A DNA stretch of 64,000 bases from Clostridium hydrogenum (lineage in GTDB: Bacteria; Bacillota; Clostridia; Clostridiales; Clostridiaceae): assembly GCF_021432385.1 (NCBI RefSeq), contig NZ_JAEACT010000002.1, positions 566,016 through 630,015 of the forward strand, given 5' to 3'. Shown piece after piece: positions 7,966 through 16,036 of this stretch. The notes under the pieces were generated by a model that saw only the letters and a list, made by a program, of their open reading frames with translations, did no database searches and was not told where the DNA came from. The stretch's first letter is position 1, and each line of letters starts with the position of its first letter. Both the position numbers and the translations under genes were made by a program.

Positions 7966-9759
7966 TTAAGCAAGTTTCTCTTCTTTTTCTTCTTCTTTTG
8001 AATTTTGTATCTGCCATATTCTCTTATAAACTCCGTCCTTCTTTATGAGTTCACTATGCTTCCCTATGGCTTCTATTTTTCCATGATTTAAAACTACTAT
8101 TTTATCTGCATCCATAACTGTTGAAATTCTATGAGATATTATAAAAGTAGTAACTCCTTTACTTCTCTTTTCAAGTTCACCTCTTATAATTTTATCTGTC
8201 TCAGCATCAACTGCACTTAGTGAATCATCAAAAATCAATATAGGAAGATTTTTTATTAAAGTTCTCGCAATTGCAACTCTCTGCCTTTGTCCTCCGGAAA
8301 GTGTAACTCCCTTTTCACCAACAATAGTGTCATAGCCTTCTTCAAAAGAAGTTATAACCTCGTGCACTGCTGCCATTGAGGTTGCTCTAACAATTTCATT
8401 ATCATCAGCATCAAGCTTTGCCATTTTTATATTATCCTTAATAGTTCTTGAATAAAGAAATGGTTCTTGAAGTACAATTCCAACATTGCTTCTTATCCAT
8501 TCTCTTGATATATCCTTAAGTTCAACGCCATCTACCTTTATTGAACCACTTTTATAATCATAAAGCCTTAGTAATAAGTGAATAAGTGATGATTTTCCAG
8601 AACCAGTAGGTCCAACTATTGCTACAGTCTCTCCTTTGTTTACATTAAAGCTTATATCTTCTAAAACAGGCATGTTCTCTTCATATTCAAAGCTAACATT
8701 TTCAAAAGAAAGCTTCCCTTTAATTTCAGGTTCAAGTACCTTTCCATACTCCTTCTCTTCCTCTTCAGCAAATATAGCATTTACTCTTTTAAGTGAAACC
8801 GTCATTTTTCCCATATCAGAAAGTATTCTTCCAAGCTGTCTTATAGGCCATATAAGTCTTCCAACATACGTGTTAAAAGCAACAAGCATTCCAAGAGTTA
8901 TTTGTCCATGAACAGTAAAATAGATTCCAAAAACAAGGGAAAGTCCTATTTGGAAAGTACATAAAAAGTCCGAACTTGCCCAGAACGTTGACATCAACTT
9001 TGCAACATTATAGTTAAGGTCCCTAAACTTTTTATTCTCCTTTTCAAACTTTTCAATCTCAAATTCTTCTCTTCCAAAAGCCTTAACAACCCTTACACCA
9101 GTTAGATTCTGTTCAATTACTGAAGTAAGCGCGCCTTCCTGCTCATCTGCAATCTGAAAGGTACTCTTAACCTTATAAAAAAACACATATGAAAATACAA
9201 ATACAATTGGCACTGTTATTATTGATATAAATGTCATCTTTACATTCATTGAAAGCATCATAACAAAAGCAAAAACTACCATAAAAATGCATTTTCCTAT
9301 TTGGACCATTTGATTTGCAAAAAATCTTCTTATAGTGTCAACATCAGAAGTACATCTTTGAATTAAATCCCCAGATTCAGCATTTACATGATATTTATAA
9401 GGCAAACGTTGAATATGATTATATAACTTTACTCTGATATTTTTCGCCATGCTCTCAGTAGCTTCAGCAGAAAGCTTTCCTTGTATATATAGAAAAACTC
9501 CTCTCAAGCTTGTGAGTGCTACAAGGCATATTGCACATACCCATAAATTTTTTGCTAAAACAGTTCTACCACCAAGTGATTCTACAAAATTTACTATTAC
9601 AGCAGCTTCATTTATAGGTTTGTTTCCTATAATTGAATCTATTGTGATTTTAATTACTAGAGGTTCAAGCATTGATATAAAAGTTGCTACCCCAGTTGCA
9701 AGTATTGCTAAAATATATAAAAGTCTGTTTCCCTTTGTAATTTCTAAAAGTTTTTTCAT
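7966..9759 (-). CDS. ABC exporter half-transporter (degenerate-site subunit)
   Basis: A 597-residue ABC exporter half: membrane domain about 15-310, ATPase domain 340-590. Walker A is GPTGSGKSS and the signature is a normal LSGGQ. The Walker B end reads LIFDDSLSAVD, with Asp where the catalytic Glu should be. With the partner's LSTGQ signature this gives one consensus and one degenerate ATP site, as in asymmetric heterodimeric exporters. It is the first large gene of the unit, 22 bases before the partner. GGGGGA lies nine bases before ATG. A 19-codon ORF lies just upstream. Confidence 0.88.
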   Translation of the reverse strand: MKKLLEITKGNRLLYILAILATGVATFISMLEPLVIKITIDSIIGNKPINEAAVIVNFVESLGGRTVLAKNLWVCAICLVALTSLRGVFLYIQGKLSAEATESMAKNIRVKLYNHIQRLPYKYHVNAESGDLIQRCTSDVDTIRRFFANQMVQIGKCIFMVVFAFVMMLSMNVKMTFISIITVPIVFVFSYVFFYKVKSTFQIADEQEGALTSVIEQNLTGVRVVKAFGREEFEIEKFEKENKKFRDLNYNVAKLMSTFWASSDFLCTFQIGLSLVFGIYFTVHGQITLGMLVAFNTYVGRLIWPIRQLGRILSDMGKMTVSLKRVNAIFAEEEEKEYGKVLEPEIKGKLSFENVSFEYEENMPVLEDISFNVNKGETVAIVGPTGSGKSSLIHLLLRLYDYKSGSIKVDGVELKDISREWIRSNVGIVLQEPFLYSRTIKDNIKMAKLDADDNEIVRATSMAAVHEVITSFEEGYDTIVGEKGVTLSGGQRQRVAIARTLIKNLPILIFDDSLSAVDAETDKIIRGELEKRSKGVTTFIISHRISTVMDADKIVVLNHGKIEAIGKHSELIKKDGVYKRIWQIQNSKEEEKEEKLA

Positions 9760-9801
9760 ACTAAATAGATTCCCCCTTATACTTAATAATATTGAGCTTC
9801 G

Positions 9802-9861
9802 CTACGCATAAAATTTAGAATCAAAGCTCCTTATTTTTCTAAAAATTTGTTTTTTACTCAT
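9802..9861 (-). CDS. Possible 19-codon leader ORF before ABC exporter
   Basis: ATG to TAG frame MSKKQIFRKIRSFDSKFYA with a strong ribosome site (AAGGAG, nine bases before ATG). It ends 42 bases before the exporter gene. BmrCD-type exporters in Bacillus are controlled by a translated leader peptide, which makes a similar role conceivable. No clear terminator/antiterminator pair is visible between this ORF and the exporter. Expression is inferred only from the ribosome site. Confidence 0.35.
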   Translation of the reverse strand: MSKKQIFRKIRSFDSKFYA

Positions 9862-9927
9862 TTTTAAACACTCCTTTTTATAGTTTTCCACTCATCAACC
9901 TTATGGCGATAAATTTATATAATAGAA

Positions 9928-9968
9928 TATAGATATACAACTTGGAACATTGAAATTGCTTATCTATA
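9928..9968. repeat. Short palindrome (possible R3-type arms)
   Basis: Inverted repeat with TATAGATATAC on the left and GCTTATCTATA on the right, resembling the short element at 1195-1242. It lies upstream of the 19-codon ORF, where the exporter promoter would be expected. Confidence 0.35.
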
Positions 9969-9990
9969 ATCTCTATTAACAATTAAAAAT

Positions 9991-10026
9991 AAAAAGTCGC
10001 AGGTCTTGAATTTCCTACGACTTTTT
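9991..10026. terminator. Bidirectional terminator hairpin
   Basis: AAAAAGTCGCAGG / CCTACGACTTTTT, a stem with one mismatch, flanked by A-run and T-run so that it could work on both strands. It separates the 30-residue small gene at 10130 from the ABC exporter unit. Confidence 0.7.
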
Positions 10027-10070
10027 ATATATATTTGAATTTAGTGAAAATATTTCCTAAAAACACACAT

Positions 10071-10101
10071 AAAAAAGCCATAGGCACACAACCTATGGCT
10101 T
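10071..10101 (-). terminator. Terminator after the 30-residue small gene
   Basis: On the minus strand, AGCCATAGG and CCTATGGCT form a perfect nine-base stem followed by TTTTTT. It lies 29 bases after the stop of the small ORF at 10130-10222, giving that ORF its own transcription end. Confidence 0.85.
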
Positions 10102-10129
10102 ACTTTTCCAAACAAATCACAAAAGTAAC

Positions 10130-10222
10130 TTAAACTAATTCACCAAGGTCGCATATATTTTTAAAACCAGTTACTGCCAATACAGTCCTATTAATTCCAA
10201 CAAACGCTATAAAATTTCTCAT
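10130..10222 (-). CDS. Small protein gene, 30 residues, with own promoter and terminator
   Basis: A 30-codon frame beginning MRNFIAFVGINRTVLAV and ending FKNICDLGELV. It has a very strong ribosome site (AAGGAGGT, nine bases before ATG), a near-consensus promoter 47 bases upstream (10269-10297) and a rho-independent terminator downstream. The peptide is hydrophobic in its first half and carries one Cys near the end. This looks like a monocistronic small gene. It could be a membrane-active peptide, a signal precursor or a dual-function small RNA, and no family is recognised. Confidence 0.6.
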   Translation of the reverse strand: MRNFIAFVGINRTVLAVTGFKNICDLGELV

Positions 10223-10268
10223 AGTTTACGACCTCCTTTTTTTAGTTTAATTTTTCATTATAATAATG

Positions 10269-10297
10269 ATTATACTCCTACATTTACAATATTGCAA
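10269..10297 (-). promoter_or_regulatory. Promoter of the 30-residue small gene
   Basis: On the minus strand TTGCAA at 10292-10297 and TATAAT at 10269-10274 are 17 bases apart, a sigma-A type promoter with a perfect -10 box. It points at the small ORF at 10130-10222. Confidence 0.7.
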
Positions 10298-10375
10298 TAA
10301 AAAATGTTAATTTTTATTATTTTTTTCCACTTAGCATATTGATAAGTATTCTAGAAGATTATTTTAATGATGCTA

Positions 10376-10726
10376 TTAAGGCTTTATATAAGAATACCCA
10401 CACTTTTGCTTATTAATAAGTTCCAAAACACCAACAGGAACTATATCTACAAAATTTATTAAATTTTCTTTTTTTATATTGAAAGAATTTAAGGCATTAT
10501 TGCATGCAACAAATTTAACATTTCTATTTTTTAGTTCTTTTATAAAAATAATTTTAGAGTTCAATTCATTGTTTAAAGCATAAGCCTTAACAGCTTCTGA
10601 ATTAGCCAAGACTTCAATATTTAAATCTTTATCATCTACTGCACGAATTAAATTTTCTACATTTTTAAGAAGTAACCCCCATTTATTTAACTCATCTATA
10701 TGAAATATTACTTTAATCTCTTCCAT
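10376..10726 (-). CDS. DsrE/DsrF-like sulfur-relay family protein
   Basis: A 116-residue cytoplasmic protein of the DsrE fold. It begins with the typical strand KVIFHIDELNKWGLLLKNVEN and has the family's conserved cysteine in FVACNNALNSF near residue 75. DsrE-like proteins handle persulfide sulfur or act in redox sensing. Its start overlaps the end of the HxlR regulator gene by 14 bases, so they are translationally linked. Together with the upstream thiol-disulfide transporter this suggests a thiol or sulfur stress unit. Confidence 0.75.
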   Translation of the reverse strand: MEEIKVIFHIDELNKWGLLLKNVENLIRAVDDKDLNIEVLANSEAVKAYALNNELNSKIIFIKELKNRNVKFVACNNALNSFNIKKENLINFVDIVPVGVLELINKQKCGYSYIKP

Positions 10727-11165
10727 CTCCGATCACTTCACTCTCTTTAATCTCGATTTCATTTTCAGGAACATATTCATTGCACTTCTTACAATAATAT
10801 CTTATCTCTAGCTCTTCATTGCACTTTTTATGGTATAAGGTTCTACTGCAATTTTCTAAATACTTATTTGCCCATATAATCATGGAATTAAATACATGTC
10901 TAAACTCTCTTCCTTTTTCTGTTATTATATATCTATATCTTGGTGGATGCTCATTATATATTTCTGGAACTATAAATTCATTCTTCTCCAAAATTTTTAT
11001 TCTATCTGACAAGATGTTAGTTGGAATGGGATTTAATGCTTCCTGCAGTTCTTTAAAGGTATTTTTATTATTTAAAATTCTGTGCAAAACAAGCAATGTC
11101 CATTTATCTCCTACTATATTTAAAGTTTCTGCTAAATTGCATTTAAAATCATAAGTTCCTTTCAA
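10713..11165 (-). CDS. HxlR-type transcriptional regulator with Cys-rich tail
   Basis: A 150-residue protein with an HxlR winged-helix domain (residues 5-100; LNIVGDKWTLLVLHRIL, then FKELQEAL and LSDRIKILEKNEF). The extra C-terminal stretch has four cysteines in two CxxC-like pairs (KKCNEELEIRYYCKKCNEY), probably metal-binding or redox-active. HxlR/YodB regulators sense electrophiles, disulfide stress or formaldehyde through cysteines. It lies between the CcdA-TlpA gene and dsrE. Palindromes around the operon promoter at 12414-12505 are candidate operators. Confidence 0.85.
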   Translation of the reverse strand: MKGTYDFKCNLAETLNIVGDKWTLLVLHRILNNKNTFKELQEALNPIPTNILSDRIKILEKNEFIVPEIYNEHPPRYRYIITEKGREFRHVFNSMIIWANKYLENCSRTLYHKKCNEELEIRYYCKKCNEYVPENEIEIKESEVIGDGRD

Positions 11166-11183
11166 ATAATCATCTCCTAAGCC

Positions 11184-12389
11184 TTATTTTTTGCCGTTTA
11201 TTAGTAATTCCATTGTGTTTTTATCCATAGCACCTGGAACGTATTCTTTTATATTTCCCTCTTTATCAATTATAAATGTGGTTGGAAAAGCTTGGATACT
11301 ATATTCATCCATAACATCACCACTATTATCAAACATTACTGGGAAGTTATAACCGTTACTATTAAGGAATTTACTTATATATTCTTTTGAACCTTCTTGC
11401 CCCAAATTAGGTGCTGTTACTCCTAAAATTATAACATCTTTACTGTTATTTTTATATTCCTTATAAATTTCTTGTATATGCGGCAATTCCCCCCTACACG
11501 GTGGGCACCAGGTAGCCCAAAAATTTAGGAACACTACTTTTCCCCTATAATCACTCAGTTTATGTGTTTTACCATATTGATCAACTAAACTAAAATTTGG
11601 TGCCTTGACTTTATCATTTTTCTTGGAATCTGCTTTATTATTCTGTGTACTTTGACTTTGAACCTTTGGTTTTTGCTGAACTGCTGTTTTATTTTTAAAA
11701 CTAAAGCTTATATTCATCACTCCCAAAATCATTATTAAACCAGAAGCTATAAGAAGTAAGCCACCAATTTTTTGTATTATTTTCATATGAAGCTTTATTT
11801 TATCTAATAGCATAAACAATTTACTATAAAAAATTGAGATTATTATAAACGGCAATATAAATCCAATAGTATATACTAAAATCAGTAAATTGCCTGTTAA
11901 AGTTTCACTTGAAGTTGAAGCCATAATCAAAACAGAAGAAAGCATAGGTCCAACACATGGAGTCCATCCAAAACTAAAGGCAAATCCAAGTATATATGCT
12001 GTTAGTGGTTTCATTTCATTCATATTAACACGTATTCTTTTTTCTCTTTGTAAAAATGGAATATTTATATATCCCATATAAAAAATCCCCATAAGGATAA
12101 TTAAAATTCCCCCTATAATAACAATTACATTTTTATTAGTTTTAAAAAAATAGCTTAAAACGTTTATTGAGGAGCCTAATATAAAAAACGTTGTAGATAT
12201 TCCTAATACAAATAAAATTGTGTTTTTTAATAATGGACTTTTTATAAATTTAACCTCTCCCGCCTTTAAACTTCCCACACTGCTATTTGATAAAATGCTC
12301 AAATAAATTGGAAGCACAGGAATTATACATGGTGAAAATAGTGATAAAACGCCTTCTGCAAATACCAAGAATAAATTTACATTTCCCAT
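11184..12389 (-). CDS. CcdA-type thiol transporter fused to TlpA-like thioredoxin
   Basis: A 401-residue fusion. Residues 1-230 are a CcdA/DsbD-beta membrane domain with SPCIIPVLPIY near 19 and FGWTPCVGP near 140, the cysteine pair that carries electrons across the membrane. After a Gln/Lys-rich linker, residues 260-400 form an extracytoplasmic TlpA/ResA-type thioredoxin with WATWCPPCRGELP near 297 and a cis-Pro in AFPTTF. The fusion couples electron transfer and disulfide reduction outside the cell. It is the first gene of the ccdA-hxlR-dsrE unit, with a consensus promoter at 12459-12487. Confidence 0.88.
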   Translation of the reverse strand: MGNVNLFLVFAEGVLSLFSPCIIPVLPIYLSILSNSSVGSLKAGEVKFIKSPLLKNTILFVLGISTTFFILGSSINVLSYFFKTNKNVIVIIGGILIILMGIFYMGYINIPFLQREKRIRVNMNEMKPLTAYILGFAFSFGWTPCVGPMLSSVLIMASTSSETLTGNLLILVYTIGFILPFIIISIFYSKLFMLLDKIKLHMKIIQKIGGLLLIASGLIMILGVMNISFSFKNKTAVQQKPKVQSQSTQNNKADSKKNDKVKAPNFSLVDQYGKTHKLSDYRGKVVFLNFWATWCPPCRGELPHIQEIYKEYKNNSKDVIILGVTAPNLGQEGSKEYISKFLNSNGYNFPVMFDNSGDVMDEYSIQAFPTTFIIDKEGNIKEYVPGAMDKNTMELLINGKK

Positions 12390-12413
12390 TCTATATAACC
12401 TCCATTTTTACAA

Positions 12414-12455
12414 CTTCAATACTTGAAGTAGTAACTTTATTTTTTAAAGTTACTA
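12414..12455. promoter_or_regulatory. Two adjacent palindromes downstream of the ccdA promoter
   Basis: CTTCAATACTTGAAG (12414-12428) and TAGTAACTTT-N7-AAAGTTACTA (12429-12455) follow each other directly, between the -10 box and the ribosome site of the ccdA-tlpA gene. Both are perfect inverted repeats. The position is that of a repressor operator. The likely protein is the HxlR regulator encoded in the same unit. Confidence 0.55.
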
Positions 12456-12458
12456 TAT

Positions 12459-12487
12459 ATTATAAATATACTAAATAAATTGGTCAA
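12459..12487 (-). promoter_or_regulatory. Promoter of the ccdA-hxlR-dsrE unit
   Basis: On the minus strand TTGACC (12482-12487) and TATAAT (12459-12464) are 17 bases apart, close to the sigma-A consensus. The -35 box sits inside the loop of the palindrome at 12466-12505. Confidence 0.75.
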
Positions 12488-12505
12488 TCACATTATTTAG
12501 TATAT
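12466..12505. promoter_or_regulatory. Palindrome flanking the ccdA -35 box
   Basis: ATATACTAAATAA and TTATTTAGTATAT form a perfect 13-base inverted repeat around a 14-base centre that holds TTGACC. The TACTA/TAGTA half sites are of the kind bound by YodB/HxlR regulators, so this is a candidate operator. It may also affect abrB-like transcription in the other direction. Confidence 0.55.
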
Positions 12506-12605
12506 TTTATATTATAATTCTTACCATATAATGAAAATATACACCTTGCTTTTTTCTAATTTTACTATAAAATCTTATATATAATAATTGTTAGGAGTGA
12601 ATTAA

Positions 12606-12860
12606 ATGAATTCAATAGGTATCGTAAGAAAAGTAGACGAACTTGGAAGAATTGTAATACCAAAAGAAACAAGATCCCAACTTGCTATTAGAGAAGGTGA
12701 TTCTTTAGAAATTTTTGTGGCTGAAGATGAAAAACATATAATTTTAAGAAAATATTCACCTGGTTGTACATTTTGCAGTTCACTAAGCAATCTTACATAT
12801 TTCAAAGGTGTACGTGTTTGCAAAGATTGTATAGATAAATTAGTTGCTGAAGATAAATAA
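12606..12860 (+). CDS. AbrB/SpoVT-type transition-state regulator with Cys pairs
   Basis: An 84-residue DNA-binding protein. The N-terminal swapped-hairpin domain is typical of AbrB: GIVRKVDELGRIVIPKETR, then EGDSLEIFV. The C-terminal part has CTFC near residue 56 and CKDC near 72, so it may bind zinc. AbrB-like proteins control the switch from growth to sporulation, solvent production and biofilm. TTAGGAG precedes the ATG. It is monocistronic, followed by the R2a/R6 repeats. The target genes are not visible. Confidence 0.88.
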   Translation: MNSIGIVRKVDELGRIVIPKETRSQLAIREGDSLEIFVAEDEKHIILRKYSPGCTFCSSLSNLTYFKGVRVCKDCIDKLVAEDK

Positions 12861-12865
12861 AGTAT

Positions 12866-13056
12866 TGGGAAGTAAGTGTATCACAGGATACTAAATAAAT
12901 TTAATAACTCTAAGACGAAAAACTTTAAAAACCTAAGAAGTTTCAATAACTCGCTGAAAAAATGCTCAAACAATTGAAACATCTAAGGTCTTTAAAGTTT
13001 TTCATCTAAGATTTATAAAATTTATTTAAATCATCCTGCAATACACTTACTTCCCA
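12866..13056. repeat. Repeat family R2, copy a (191-bp palindrome)
   Basis: A near-complete palindrome with ends TGGGAAGTAAGTGTAT and ATACACTTACTTCCCA. Long internal arms (AAACTTTAAAAACCTAAGAA and its counterpart) surround an asymmetric centre. Copy b at 27502-27693 is the same element inverted. The terminal bases differ between copies but still pair. Confidence 0.85.
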
Positions 13057-13085
13057 TTTACGATGACTTAAGGTAACAATTCCTC

Positions 13086-13112
13086 CGTGCCTACGGAATT
13101 TTAGGTGTACTA
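13086..13112. repeat. Repeat R6 (small hairpin linked to R2), copy a
   Basis: AATTCCTCCGTGCCTACGGA followed by ATTTT, a small hairpin (TCCGT / ACGGA). The same 25 bases occur inverted at 27450-27476, next to the inverted R2 copy. R2 plus R6 therefore behave as one unit of about 245 bp. Confidence 0.7.
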
Positions 13113-13188
13113 ATAAAGTAATGATTATTTCCACAGTTTACTACAATCACTGTATTAGGTTATGAAACAATTACAAATTCAGCATCGC

Positions 13189-14223
13189 TTACATTACAAC
13201 GTCTATTATGCTTAAATCTTTTTTCTTTGAAAAATCTAAGTACTCATTATTTATATTTATTACTGGACTTAAAATATCATAAGGCGGAATATAAACAATT
13301 TTTCCTCTTCTATCATCATTAAGCTTAACATTTGCTCCAATATAAAATGGTACAATATTATTTAAAAAAACATTAATTATAGATATATCATAAATTCTAA
13401 TTCCTGAGGTTAAAAACATCTTAAAAGAATCAAATGGAGTTACCTTTCCTTTATACACTCTATTCGATGTCATAGCATCATAAGTATCCGCAATAGCTAT
13501 AATTTTAGCATATAAATTAATTTCATTTCCCTTTGCTCCAGTAGGATATCCTGTACCATCTACTCTTTCATGATGCATTAGTATACCCTTTTTAATCTCA
13601 TCATTAATATCCTCATTATTTTTTAGCATATCGTACCCATAAGCTGCATGGTTTTTCATTTCTGTAAATTCTTCATCTGTAAGTTTTCCTGGTTTATTTA
13701 AAATTTTATCCTCTATTTTAAGCTTGCCTATATCATGTAATATCCCCGCTTGAATTAGTTCCTTTATATTTTCTTCAGGTAACTTCATCCATTTACCTGT
13801 AAGCATAGAATAAAAAGCAACATTAACACTATGTGTAAAAGTATATTCATCGCCATTTCTTAGTTCATTTATATATTTTATTATGTAATCAGCTTCAAAT
13901 ATTTTACTATAAATAACCTCAGCTGAATTTATTAGTTCTTCAGCATCCACATTTCCTTCAGAAAATATTCCCAAGATAAGCTTCTTAATCTTTAAAATAG
14001 TATCTTTATACTCATTTTTAAACTCATTGTATTTTTCGTCTTCATCATTAGCATGATATATTTTTATATTATAAACACCAAATTGAACAAGTTTATTTTT
14101 TATAAATGGATTAATTACAGTGTTCTTACCGATTATTTTCAGATTATTACAATTATATACATCTTCAGCTAATATATCTCCCGTCTTACATGTTCTAACT
14201 TCTACATTAATCCTGTTTTCCAC
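13189..14223 (-). CDS. HD-GYP domain protein (putative c-di-GMP phosphodiesterase)
   Basis: A 344-residue protein. Residues 1-115 are a DUF3391-like N-terminal segment, residues 120-290 an HD-GYP domain. Metal and substrate motifs are HDIGK near 163, the NHAAYGY segment near 187, HHERVDGTGYPTG near 219 and ADTYDAMTSNR near 248. All ligands of the canonical domain appear present. HD-GYP proteins hydrolyse cyclic di-GMP. It starts at GTG with GAGGGGGA upstream. The class II c-di-GMP riboswitch at 18861 makes a functional link plausible, but this is inference. Confidence 0.85.
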   Translation of the reverse strand: MENRINVEVRTCKTGDILAEDVYNCNNLKIIGKNTVINPFIKNKLVQFGVYNIKIYHANDEDEKYNEFKNEYKDTILKIKKLILGIFSEGNVDAEELINSAEVIYSKIFEADYIIKYINELRNGDEYTFTHSVNVAFYSMLTGKWMKLPEENIKELIQAGILHDIGKLKIEDKILNKPGKLTDEEFTEMKNHAAYGYDMLKNNEDINDEIKKGILMHHERVDGTGYPTGAKGNEINLYAKIIAIADTYDAMTSNRVYKGKVTPFDSFKMFLTSGIRIYDISIINVFLNNIVPFYIGANVKLNDDRRGKIVYIPPYDILSPVININNEYLDFSKKKDLSIIDVVM

Positions 14224-14310
14224 GCTTATTCCCCCTCACAATAATCCCTAAATCAAATTCCATCATAAATATACAATTTGCTCCAATTTTTCTCATACCT
14301 TTTATATAAC

Positions 14311-14347
14311 ATTATTGTAGCACAAAATAAAAAAATGCTACAATAAT
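14311..14347. promoter_or_regulatory. 12-bp perfect inverted repeat between divergent genes
   Basis: ATTATTGTAGCA and TGCTACAATAAT around a 13-base A-rich centre. It lies in the 357-bp gap between the HD-GYP gene and the divergent MocR-type gene. It may be an operator for one of them. A GTGGC / GCCAC pair near 14508-14537 is a second possible site, next to the MocR-type gene's promoter region. Confidence 0.45.
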
Positions 14348-14580
14348 ATTATGGTAACATTTTTTTATTTTAACTCAATTTAATCATATATTAAGATTAT
14401 TTTTTAACAATATCAAATGAAATGTGTTCCTTCCTTGCAATTTCATTTAAACACTTGCATTTCATCATATCAATGCCAACCAATATTCCCCTAAAATACA
14501 TATAAAGTGGCTCTTTTTTTATTGTAAATTTTATGCCACAATATATATAGAGTTACTGACTCAACTATTGAGGTGAAGAT

Positions 14581-16035
14581 ATGATTTTTGATTTAAAATT
14601 AAATAATGATAGTCCAAAGAAAATACAAATTGAAAATTATATAAAAAAATTAATTGAGGATGGAATACTTCAAAATGGAGAAAAACTTCCTTCCACAAGA
14701 GAAATGAGCTTAATGCTTAAAGTTAGCCGAAACACCATAATAAACGTATATGATTCACTTTCTGAAAGTGGCTTTACTTCTACTATGCAAGGAACTGGTA
14801 CTTTTGTTTCAGGAAATGAGAGTTTACCCTACTTAGGTAACTCGCTTGCATGGACTAGTCTAATAAATTCTTATGCTAAGAAAGCTGAAGCCTTAGATAT
14901 AGTAAAACATGAAGCACGAAGTAAAAGAGGAATGATTTCTTTTGACAGCATTTCTCCAAATAAGAACTTATTTGACTTAGATGAATTTAAAAGAGACTTT
15001 CTAAATATACTTTCACTTGAAGGAAACAACATATTAAATTATGGTTATGCAAAAGGCTATAAACCATTAATAGATTATTTAAAAAAGTATATAGGCGACA
15101 AAGGAATTGATTTAAACAACAAAGACATACTCATAACAAATGGTTTTACAGAAGGTTTTGATATTGTTCTTTCTTCTATTACAAAATCCGGTGATAAGAT
15201 AATTTGTGAAAATCCAACTCACAACACCGCAATAAAACTTATGAAGCTTCATGATTTAAAAATTTTAGGTATCCCTATGGAGAACGATGGAATTGATATT
15301 TCTAAGCTTGAAGAAGAACTAAAGAATAGCGAGCAGGCTAAACTTGCATATTTTATACCTTCATATCATAATCCAACTGGTATAGTAATGTCACCACAAA
15401 AACGTTTAGATGTCCTTAAACTTTTTAATACTTATAAAATTCCAATAATTGAAGATGGCTTTAATGAAGAACTTAGATATTCAAATTCAAATATAACACC
15501 TATTGCCGCATTAAATCACAGTGGGAATGGCGTAATTTATATAGGAAGCTTTTCAAAAATATTATTTCCTGGTCTTAGGATAGGTTGGGTTGTGGCAGAT
15601 AAGGAGCTTATTTACTATCTTGAAAGTGTAAAAAGAAGTAGAAATATACATACTTCTTTTCTCGACCAAGCAGTATTCTATGAATATTTAAAAGCTGGTA
15701 ATTTTAATAAGTACGTAAAAAGGGCAAAAAAATATTACAAAGAAAAATATGAACTTGCAATAAAATATGCTAATATGTATATACCCTACACCAAAATATA
15801 TGGCGAAGGTGGACTTCATATATTTATACAGGTAAATGGAATAAACTCAAGAGACATATTAAAAGAATGTTATAAAAAAGGCGTAATATTTACACCTGGC
15901 GATATTTTTTATACTGATGAAAAAGGTTCAAATACCTTTAGACTAGGACTTTCAAGAGTAAGTAAAAAGGACATTAAGGATGGCTTTAAAATAATTGGAG
16001 ATACAATAAAAGATTTTTTAATGAGGAGTGTTTAA
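14581..16035 (+). CDS. MocR-type regulator (GntR helix-turn-helix fused to aminotransferase domain)
   Basis: A 484-residue protein. Residues 1-75 are a GntR winged helix (IENYIKKLIEDGILQNGEKLPSTREM, LKVSRNTIINVYDSL). Residues 105-480 are a fold-type I PLP domain with SYHNPTG near 258 and the Schiff-base lysine in GSFSKILFPGLRIGW near 325. MocR/PdxR/GabR proteins sense PLP, GABA or amino acids and activate neighbouring genes. Its stop lies one base before the start of the next aminotransferase gene, so the two are co-transcribed and the regulator probably controls this unit. Confidence 0.88.
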   Translation: MIFDLKLNNDSPKKIQIENYIKKLIEDGILQNGEKLPSTREMSLMLKVSRNTIINVYDSLSESGFTSTMQGTGTFVSGNESLPYLGNSLAWTSLINSYAKKAEALDIVKHEARSKRGMISFDSISPNKNLFDLDEFKRDFLNILSLEGNNILNYGYAKGYKPLIDYLKKYIGDKGIDLNNKDILITNGFTEGFDIVLSSITKSGDKIICENPTHNTAIKLMKLHDLKILGIPMENDGIDISKLEEELKNSEQAKLAYFIPSYHNPTGIVMSPQKRLDVLKLFNTYKIPIIEDGFNEELRYSNSNITPIAALNHSGNGVIYIGSFSKILFPGLRIGWVVADKELIYYLESVKRSRNIHTSFLDQAVFYEYLKAGNFNKYVKRAKKYYKEKYELAIKYANMYIPYTKIYGEGGLHIFIQVNGINSRDILKECYKKGVIFTPGDIFYTDEKGSNTFRLGLSRVSKKDIKDGFKIIGDTIKDFLMRSV

Positions 16036-16036
16036 T

